From the NCBI GenBank assembly GCA_003116995.1, contig BDSL01000033.1, positions 124,001 to 188,000 on the forward strand: DNA of 64,000 nt, read 5' to 3'. Both the position numbers and the translations under genes were made by a program. Of the stretch, positions 56,693 to 64,000 are shown in pieces. Within the stretch, counting starts at the first letter, position 1, and every line of letters starts with the position of its first letter. The notes under the pieces were generated by a model, which did no database searches, was not told the DNA's origin, and was given only the letters and a program-made list of their open reading frames with translations. Source of the stretch: Yamagishiella unicocca. Lineage: Eukaryota; Chlorophyta; Chlorophyceae; Chlamydomonadales; Volvocaceae.

Positions 56693-57613
56693 CGCCCTAC
56701 CTCAGGAAAGGCTGATCGCACTTCAACAGTATCCTCTCGCACGAGGTGTCTTTTACAGAAGTGTGACGACTGTGGCGAGCATCTAACAAATAATAGCCGA
56801 AAGGTAGGGGTAGCGATTTGCGGCGTTCACATGTTACCATGTCTACAACCTGGTCAGTTGTAGCCTGAGCGCTTTCGACTGCGTACGTTTCAGGACTGGA
56901 GTCGGCCACCAGCCAGCCAATCACTCCTTTATTTGTTGGGTCGTCGCGCTCATGCATGCCTCTTGACTCGTCTGGACCGCACACGCCTCAGCTTACTTAC
57001 TTGTAACACTCCCTTACATTTCCGTTTGCGCTGACAGCATATAATAACTTATATTACTTTAACGTGCTGACGTGATATCGGGCACGCCAGTGACGTGTGC
57101 TCCGGAGTACGTCTTCCACGAGAACCCGCCGTTGGAAATGCAAAGTGCTCCGGAGCACACTTACCACGGAAACCCGTTGGGAGAACTTGCACTTCCAAGG
57201 TGGGGAAATAAAATGTTTGCATTGTGCTGTGTCCGGTTACTGAATCCATCAACTTGCTGACATTCATACAATACAATATATATTGCTCTCCTGCAGGAAT
57301 AACTTCTATGCCCAAATTTTCCATCATCCAGAAATAGAATCACACTAATTATCGTGTTTTGTTCGTATATAGGCCTGTGGACGCTACACAAAAAAAGTCC
57401 CCTGACCTCAGATCCAACTGAGGGGTATAACTTCTGTGTGAGGTGCGTGAGGACATGGAGGGTCTCCCCATCGACTTGAAGATCGAAATCTTTGATCGGT
57501 GGAGCTCTATCTAGGTAGAAGGTGAGCTTCATGGGGATGGAGCAGCGCGTTTGTCCACTACGTCCACGATACGCAACATCTGAAGTGTCCTTCCTTGACG
57601 GTGATGACCTTGG
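56693..57613. other. Spacer; upstream region of the EF-hand/Cys-rich gene
   Basis: The spacer contains a possible divergent minus-strand first exon (57407-57532) and otherwise no gene. A short imperfect repeat around GTGCTCCGGAG occurs at about 57096 and 57149. Confidence 0.4.
57407..57532 (-). CDS. Possible first exon of an unknown gene
   Basis: On the minus strand an ATG at 57532 opens a 42-codon segment that ends exactly at a GT donor (GAG|GTCAGG). The peptide starts MKLTFYLDRAPPIKDF and contains LQVDGETLHV. Composition looks protein-like, but no further exon could be joined. It starts only about 80 bp from the divergent EF-hand/Cys-rich gene, so it may be chance. Confidence 0.22.
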
Positions 57614-59467
57614 ATGCCAGCAGCAGGCAAGTCACGGTGGACATACATCCGCCGACCTTCGCGCGCCTGCCAGCAGTTCGCCATGAGCCGCCAGTGGACG
57701 GCATCACAGCGGGAGCGCGCAATGACTGAAAGCACCCGGATTTTCAACAACTTCATGAAGCCTGTGCAGCTACATCTGCGAGAACTCTTCGTCATGGGAG
57801 ACTCGGACTGTGACGGTGCATGGACGCGCGAGGACGTCGTGCGCTTTCTCAGGTGAGTTTCGTGAGATAACACGTCTGCCATTGTTTATTTCATTAGCAC
57901 TCGGCCAATGCTCGTCGCCAGAACTATCTCTCACACGCACGTCGAGTGAGGGGCTGTATAAGTTTTAAGGTTGCCCTTCCCGCCCCGCTGTGTCAGAAAT
58001 GATGTGTCAGATGATGTGTCAGACTCGACAGTGCAGCGGATCTGGGACCTGGTGGACCTCGACGGGAATGGCCGCCTGGACTTCTTTGAAGTCGGGACGT
58101 TGATCCACATCGCCCGACGTTGCAGTAAAGGGTGAGTCCATATTTCCTGCTAAGCACACACAGTGAGGGGCCTGATGGGCTGATCGGCGTCTGCACTACT
58201 TCCCGCGCAGCCGCTGTGATTACTGCAAGGAGGTCATCCTTGATGACATGTGGGCCTGCCGCGCCTGCTGCGCCCAGCACCTCCGGAATAAGGAAGAGCA
58301 CGACCACGAGTGGGCCGTCGTGTGCCTGGGCTGCTACGGTGGAGGCAAGCAACAATGCGTCAACAATTTCTTCCATGTGCGGGAGCTGGTGAGAGAGGAG
58401 CCCTATGTTGAACAAAAAAACAGCCTGTTCTATCTGGAGGTGGCAGCGGCAGCCAGCCGCGGCAGCGGCACCAGCAGCAGCAGCGGTACAACTACAACCA
58501 ACAACTCCACCTTGTTCACCTGCTTCAGCTGCGGTGAGGCACACGCCAAAACGGAGGCACACCTGCCTGGCGCTGCCGGACACATAGTAAGCAAGGATGG
58601 CAAGTCTTACTGCGAGTGGTGCCTCAACTGGTGCTGCTTCCGCTGTGGAGAGGTCGGCATCACCAGCCAGCCGGAGCTTGGCATGTGGAGCGGCACTACT
58701 TGGAAATGTAACGGCCACTGCAAAGTGGTGGCTGGGTCCCCATTCCTTCTGTCCCTGGACCCTTCCCGGCCGCCCAACTGCCCCACCTGCTCTGCGCGGG
58801 TCCGCTCGGGCACCATCTACAAGAAACCGTCCAAGCTGCTCTTCGAGACATGCCTATGCTGCGGTGTGTGCCACGCGTTCGTGCCAGCATACCTGCAGGG
58901 CAGCTCACACATGCACCCCGCGCCCGATGGCATGGGATACCTCTGCGAGCTGTGCACGGCATGGATTTGCACCCGCTGTGGAGATACAAGCTGCGACCGG
59001 ATGGATCCCCAGGTGCGTTGAGTGCCTTCCCCGTATGGTGCCACCGTACACTGACCTATAACCTGGCACACCATACCTGCTCGCAAACTCTATCTGCTGC
59101 CCTGCTGGCGACCTCCGCTGCCCTGATGAGAAGCGTTCACTACTCCCACCCCTCATAATCCTGTCCGCAGATCGGTCAATGGCAGAAGGCGCTACAACAT
59201 ACTGCTGGATGCGAGAAGAAGGGCAGCGGCGGAGCATGGAGATTCACCCCCGAGGCTCAAGCTGCTGACTTTTCGCGCCAGCAGTGCACTGTCTGCCAGG
59301 TGCAGTTCCTGCAGTCTGGAGGAGGCTCGAGCAACGTTGAGAAAGTGGTTAAGGAGACGGGAGTACGGGAGTCTAAGGTTGAGAAAGTGGTTAAGGTCGT
59401 TGACATGGCTGGTAAGGTGGTCACCGCCGTTTCTGTGGCTAGCGCGGCTGGCTGCTGTGTGATGTGA
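57614..59467 (+). CDS. EF-hand plus multi-CxxC cysteine-rich protein with CaaX-like C terminus
   Basis: The model has four exons: 57614-57852, 57997-58131, 58211-59012 and 59171-59467, giving 490 aa. An alternative ATG at 57683 gives 467 aa. Two canonical EF-hand loops are visible, DSDCDGAWTRED (63-74) and DLDGNGRLDFFE (100-111). About 270 residues of cysteine-rich sequence with many CxxC pairs follow (CDYC, CRACC, CLGC, CFSC, CEWC, CFRC, CPTC, CLCC, CELC, CTRC, CTVC), suggesting several zinc-binding modules. A Ser/Thr-rich linker near SSSSGTTTT splits that region. The C terminus has a Lys/Val-rich amphipathic segment (KVEKVVKVVDMAGKVV) and ends GCCVM, which fits a CaaX prenylation box preceded by another Cys. 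Calcium-dependent, membrane-linked signalling is a reasonable inference; no family name was recognised. Confidence 0.82.
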
Positions 59468-61200
59468 TACAGACAGCATGTTGTTGGAGTGCGTGTGTTC
59501 AACACACGCGAGTTGTAGCGCGCAGCCTTAGCTGTTGGGAGGGACATAAGATGCTTAGGACAGTGCATATGCCAGGAGAGGCTAGACGAGAGCCTCTGTG
59601 AATCTGTCTGCCATGCCTGCTAGGCCGCCAGCCGGATCTTGCTGTCCCTTGCTTGGCACCACATCGCAGAAGACTTGTAGTTGCACGGTGGAGTGCTGAC
59701 AACGATGCAGATTAGAGGGTACACGGTGTGGATGCAGGGAAACAGCGTGTCGAACACGCGACCATTGGCTGCACAGAGGTGCAGCCGCAATCACGTGGGG
59801 CTGTTGACACAAAGCAGCATGCAGTTCCCAGGCCCCGGTTCTTGCTTGGTTGTCGGTCGACATCCCTGTGTGCGTGGTCAGGAGCCCTTATGGCGCTAGG
59901 CGTGTTTGCTTTTGTCGTAACGTGCAGCCATTAGCTGTTGGCCTGAACACTTGGGCCATAGCCTGCGACGGGGGGCGCTACGGCAGCCTATGAGGCTGGC
60001 GGGGGTCCCCCTAGATAGAGGCGATCATGAGGCATGGGTGTTGGCGCTCAGACACAGTGCTCCGTTACCTGCGGAAGTTGGTGAGGGTCTGCATGGAGGT
60101 GGTTTGAGTCATGTGAGTCTGTGATGGGGTGTGGGGATGTTCTCTGCGGAGAGAAATCCCCTGGGGCAGGGTGCACTGTTGCAGTGAGGAAGAAGTGGCT
60201 GACTATGAAGACCACGCGGGACATGCTGGCTCACTACACCTTGGCAGCGGAGAGCTCCAATGAGCTCCTGTCCAAAATCCTTGAGAGTCTGAGGGGTATA
60301 TTTTTGTTGTTTAGGGTCGACATCGCCGACAAGTTCACCTTCCTACAAGGTTGTCGCGACGAGGGACACTGGATGGGAGAAAGCCTTTGCGCGCGAGTAC
60401 ACGAAGTTGTAATTGCTCGCTACGGGTGAACTGTGTGCTTTGAAATCGGCGTCCGATATCGGGCACGCCAACCCTAAACACGCCCTGCATACAGCACGTT
60501 TTTTGCTACTACTGTTCATGTCTGCTTACCAGTTAGAGGTGGTGTCCGGTTTGGAGACAATTGATGTGTCTGTAGATAGACCTCCTGCCTTCAATTATAG
60601 TGTCGTCAGCCCAGGCTTCCTTTTCTTGTCAACCGCCTGCTCTGCCTCCTGCCACCTGCCCTCCATGGCCTGCAACGCTCGCAGTAATGTCCTTTTATGA
60701 AATATCAATACTGCTCTTCCAATTGTTCCAGGGCGCGTGTTGTTTTTCCGTCGACTCGTGGTGTTCGCAAACTTGGTCCCTGGAGTTCATTTTGTTGTCT
60801 GGCCCTTTGCGTGTGGTTCGATAATTCATTTCACAACCAACCATATTCCCTTACGGCTTTTTGCGAACTTGTGCAAGCGGTGCGGCACTCAGCGTGAAAT
60901 GCAGCGCAGCTTTTTCCGCCGAATTCTCCCTACAGCAAGCTCGATGTGGCTCATCAAAATAACATCGATTGTGCAGAAAATGTTAGAGATTGGGAGGGGG
61001 GGTGTCCTGCAGTGTGAGAGGCCTCAGCTGGAATTCGGTGAGCCCAACAGAATGTACGACCGGCTTCGACAGTTCCGGCGTTTTTGTGACCTTTGTCCGG
61101 CAATCACAGCTACCGGGGGTCCTGGTCTTCCGGGAGGGGGGGGAGTCCCAATACGGTTCCGGAGTAAACCACCGTCGCGACAGTTGAATGCCAAGCTTCG
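59468..61200. other. 3' UTR and spacer, no gene recognised
   Basis: The first 0.9 kb is probably the 3' UTR of the EF-hand/Cys-rich gene. A 102-codon plus-strand frame at 60121-60429 lies inside it and lacks any domain. The rest shows no supported feature. Confidence 0.45.
60408..60412 (+). terminator. Candidate TGTAA polyadenylation signal
   Basis: TGTAA lies about 940 bp after the stop of the EF-hand/Cys-rich gene, with no earlier copy seen. It would give a long 3' UTR, which is common in volvocine genes. Confidence 0.35.
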
Positions 61201-61234
61201 AACATAAACGTTGTATGTGGAGCAGCTGTGCTTT

Positions 61235-62110
61235 TGCAATGCCGGCATGCCGCAGTTCGCTAGGGTTTCTGTGGTACGCATTGACCTCTCCACGCACACC
61301 TTCCACTGTCTCCTGGCGCATCCCCCTCCCCCCACCCTCCACCCAAGCGTTGCTGTTGCTCTCCCTGGGTCACAGCCCCTCGGCGCCGTCTCCCGTCCGA
61401 GCACCACTGACAAGCGACAAACTGCAGGCTGCCCAGGGCTGCTTCAGGAGCTGAGGCTCGACCCTGCCGTACGTCTGACGTGCTAATGCTGCCCGACGTC
61501 ACTTTTTGTCGAGTTCGTACGTCTGACGTCACCTTGCTTCACATTAACATCCCGGAGCAACTAGGCTGGCTTGCGGCGTGGCTGCCAGCTGCAGCGAGCT
61601 GCTGCTGGGTGCCGTCCTCAAGCCGCCGGCGCCCGAGCACCCTGCCGGCTCGGAGCTCTCGCGGCACACGTAGAGCTGCGGCGCTGGCGGTTTCCGAGAC
61701 GCCTCTCCGGAACATTACCGACCCACCCACCCCACAGTTACCGTGGGCGCGCAAGGCCATGGCGGCAACCAACAACCAACCGACCAACCAACCAACCACC
61801 GCCACGTGCCGTGTGCAGCAAGGGGTTATTGAGAAGCACTGTACATGGTGTGGCGCTGCTTCCAAGCCGCACCGCAGGACCAGACTCCACCCCGCCGGTC
61901 CTTGCGGCGGGTGGGCGAGGTAGGGGTCGCAACACGGGGCGGCCGGGCAGGCAGGGGGGAGGCAGGGAAGGAGGGAGCAGTCGTCGAGCAAACTGCTCCT
62001 GCTGATGTTACCCCCTGCCGCCACCCTCTTATTGCACCCCTCCCGCTCGGTCGCCTCCACAGCGCCAAGCCCCCGCACGAGCAGCGGCACTGGGAGGGCC
62101 CACACAGGTC
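61235..62110 (+). other. Exon-like segments of an unresolved gene
   Basis: Some plus-strand segments look coding and border splice signals. One is CPGLLQELRLDPA before a GTACGT donor near 61460. Others are ELLLGAVLKPPAPEHP near 61610 and WRCFQAAPQDQTPPRRS before GTAGGG near 61918. ELRLDPA recalls a leucine-rich repeat. I could not assemble a consistent reading frame, so no gene is claimed. Confidence 0.2.
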
Positions 62111-62387
62111 TGGCGGCGACACCAGAACAACCGCCATCGCGATCATGGGTTGACCGTTGCGCTGGCGGTTAAGGGCAGTTGCGGCCCCACGGGGAAACAT
62201 TCTAGGCCGCTCGGACCCGCTGGTACCCTCCCGCCTGCATATCCGGCTTACGTCGCCGCTGGCAAGTATGTAGTGCGACATACATGATGTGACGCATGAG
62301 GGCACCGCACCAGCCGCACCAGCAGCCGCACCAGCCGCCAGCAGCCGCATCAGCCCCCCAGCCCCGCACTGCGCCGCAGTGTTTTTT

Positions 62388-62410
62388 TTTTAAGTAATAT
62401 ATTACTTAAA
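62388..62410. repeat. Short AT palindrome
   Basis: TTTAAGTAATATATTACTTAAA is nearly perfectly self-complementary. It sits at the left edge of the hAT-derived fragment. Confidence 0.8.
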
Positions 62411-62913
62411 AGGAATAAATCGGGGTTTGGGGCTTGGAAAAAACGGAACAGATTGAGGCCGACCCGTACATTTTTATTCCTTCAGCCAAAAAAGGGTCGG
62501 TGGAGGATGAGCGGCGGTTCTCGGCCATGGCATACGTGCAGGACCCCACACGCATCCGCCTGGACAAGCACCTGGCGCTGTGCGTGCGCATGTTCACGCA
62601 GGATCCTTTTGACCTGCACACGTTCCCGTTTGGTGACGCACTGCGGACGTGGCTGGCCAGCACGCAGCAGCAGGGGGCGGTACATAATGAACGGCTAGAG
62701 ACCCAGCACTACTGTGCTGCGGTTTGCCCTAACAAATGACACTAACAAACACACCAACTGTACGTGACTCTGGGTCTGTGAAAGGGCTTGTAACTTATCG
62801 GGGGGGGTCTGGGGGGGGCGGAGCCCCCCCCAGCGCCACACAGCTATGGAACAAATATGGAACAAATATCAAACACCCCTGAAATTTTATTACTTAAGAT
62901 GGAATAAATCGAG
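62401..62913 (+). mobile_element. hAT transposase C-terminal remnant flanked by direct repeats
   Basis: An open frame at about 62434-62739 contains SVEDERRFSAMAYV, LDKHLALCVRMF and FPFGDALRTWLAS. This pattern (S..ERRFS, RL..HL...C, FP...A...W) is that of the C-terminal dimerisation region of hAT transposases in green algae. No N-terminal or catalytic part is present. Imperfect 25-bp direct repeats, ATTACTTAA...GGAATAAATCG, lie at 62401-62425 and 62889-62913 on either side. A G-rich hairpin lies at about 62809-62835. Confidence 0.55.
62809..62835. repeat. G8/C8 hairpin
   Basis: CTGGGGGGGG, a five-base loop CGGAG, then CCCCCCCCAG form a strong stem-loop just downstream of the hAT-like frame. 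Confidence 0.8.
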
Positions 62914-63625
62914 ACCCCCCTAAAACGAAAAAAAAAACACTGCCCTCCCCCGCCCCCGCCGATGCAACCCCGCCCCGCCCCGTCCCCCCTGCGCTGCCCC
63001 ACCTGTCACGCAGAAATAATGTCGGCCTGCATACAGCATTCAGCCACCGGCCTCCTTCGCCAAAGTGGTCATAAAAAACAACAGTCATCTCCGCCCTCAC
63101 AGAATCAGTACACCATTACCCAGCTGCACGCCAGTCTCCGCCGCTACCTACCCGAGCAAACCAATCCCAACCGTACGCCCAACCGTGCGCTCGTAACGCT
63201 CCTCGCTCACCTCACCTCGCCTCCCCCCCCCTCGCGAGTCACTCCGCTCCCAGTCCTGCACCGTTGAGCCCAAGTAGGGGTTTCGGAGCCCCTCCCCGCA
63301 TCACACCACGCCGCTGCACCGTGCCTCCCTCCCACCCGCAACCCTGTTACAACCGCCTGCAACCGCCTTTCCGTCACCTCACTCCCACCAGCCATTGGCA
63401 GCCCGCTACCCAGATCCAGATCAAGATGTAATCAACAAGATTCCAACGCTGATGGCTGTTGCCGGAACCAACACCCCCCCTTCTTCAGAGGTCACAGTCT
63501 GCGGAACCAATCCAAACCCCGTCAGAAGCCAATTGCGGCGTCCTCGCCCCCCCGACCTCAACCCGCCCCCTCACCCCACACTCCGGCCGCCCTGTGGTGG
63601 CGGCGGCGGCGGCGGCGGCGGTGTC
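62914..63625. other. Spacer, downstream of the LRR gene
   Basis: No gene was recognised. The stretch is C-rich and probably contains the 3' UTR of the minus-strand LRR gene. Confidence 0.45.
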
Positions 63626-63826
63626 TCAGGCGGGGGGCCGTGCCGCCGGCGTCGCTGCCGGCTCTGTGTACTTCACGATGAGGTCTGGATGCGCTCGCGC
63701 CTTGAGGCGGGCCACCGCTCCCTCGCTGACCCGGGTGCCGCACAGCGACAGCGACTGCAGCCACGGCAGCGCCCCCACCTCCTTGAGGCAGGAGGAGGTG
63801 ACGCCGGTGTGGTTCAGGGACAGGAC
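63626..63826 (-). CDS. Last exon of a leucine-rich-repeat protein (runs off the window)
   Basis: The minus-strand exon 63826-63626 begins after a CCCCAG acceptor and ends at a stop, encoding 66 aa. It reads VLSLNHTGVTSSCLKEVG, then LPWLQSLSLCGTRVSEGAV, matching two F-box/LRR-type repeats of the L..L.L..T.V form. An Ala/Pro tail follows. The preceding exons lie beyond the window edge, and nothing coding was seen at 63827-64000. The function is unknown; it could be an F-box-LRR or other LRR protein. Confidence 0.65.
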   Translation of the reverse strand, partial: VLSLNHTGVTSSCLKEVGALPWLQSLSLCGTRVSEGAVARLKARAHPDLIVKYTEPAATPAARPPA

Positions 63827-64000
63827 CTGGGGGGAAGGGCGCAGGGGGGAGGGTACAGAAAAGGACCGGTTACTCGGCATGGGAAGTGTAGCTGGTGCAT
63901 AGGATTCGGACACCTGGACGTGCGCGCATGCTACTAGACTTGAGTTGACTGGATGGGGGGGAAGGCAGGACCGGGAGCCGTGCGGCGTCTCCCCCTCCCC

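Noticed and set aside
53800..56720. Target-site duplication flanking the inverted satellite
   Set aside because: Bases outside CACACCGGCTAG on the left and outside GGTGTG on the right share no convincing direct repeat, so transposition is not proven here.
60121..60429. 102-codon plus-strand frame after the EF-hand/Cys-rich gene
   Set aside because: It lies inside the probable 3' UTR and has no domain; a TGTAA signal sits near its end.

Overview
The window looks like nuclear DNA of a volvocine green alga (Chlamydomonas/Volvox lineage). The evidence is GC-rich genes split into many short exons by GT-AG introns, a CYP710-type sterol desaturase close to the algal CYP710B group, an extracellular-matrix protein with (S/P)PKPP hydroxyproline-type repeats, TGTAA motifs after several stop codons, and abundant minisatellites. 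I cannot name the species. Gene models were built by hand from splice signals, reading phase and protein-family logic; no cDNA or database search was available.

Layout. 1.3-3.9 kb (minus): a plastid- or mitochondrion-targeted mitochondrial-carrier-like protein. 4.9-11.6 kb (minus): a very large poly-Q/poly-Pro protein with a domain resembling flagellar-associated proteins. 11.6-15.7 kb: gene-poor, with simple repeats. 15.7-20.4 kb (minus): a secreted two-lectin-domain, proline-rich wall/ECM protein. 20.4-26.4 kb: gene-poor, holding an orphan 5' fragment of a secreted Reeler-like protein and some exon-like debris. 26.5-30.0 kb (minus): a DRE-TIM metallolyase-like enzyme. 30.6-34.7 kb (minus): an F-box/zinc-ribbon protein. 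35.1-38.3 kb (plus): a NUDT14-type Nudix hydrolase. 39.4-41.1 kb (minus): a GNAT acetyltransferase. 41.75-46.05 kb (plus): CYP710 sterol C-22 desaturase. 48.4-50.1 kb (minus): a small EF-hand protein. 57.6-59.5 kb (plus): an EF-hand plus cysteine-rich (multi-CxxC) protein ending in a CaaX-like box. 63.6 kb to the edge (minus): the last exon of a leucine-rich-repeat gene.

Between 50.1 and 63 kb the DNA is dominated by mobile and repetitive sequence. There is a decayed LINE (50.2-52.6 kb) carrying a 482-bp TRIM-like element with 103-bp LTRs and a 5-bp target duplication. There is also a 2.9-kb giant inverted repeat whose arms are arrays of a 168-bp satellite (53.8-56.7 kb), and a hAT transposase C-terminal remnant (62.4 kb).

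The genes do not form a pathway. F-box/Nudix and GNAT/CYP710 are divergent pairs that may share promoter regions. The most unusual item is the palindromic 168-bp satellite, which resembles a foldback-type element. Next are the TRIM nested in a LINE, and the metallolyase-like enzyme in which the expected HxH metal site reads HxQ.
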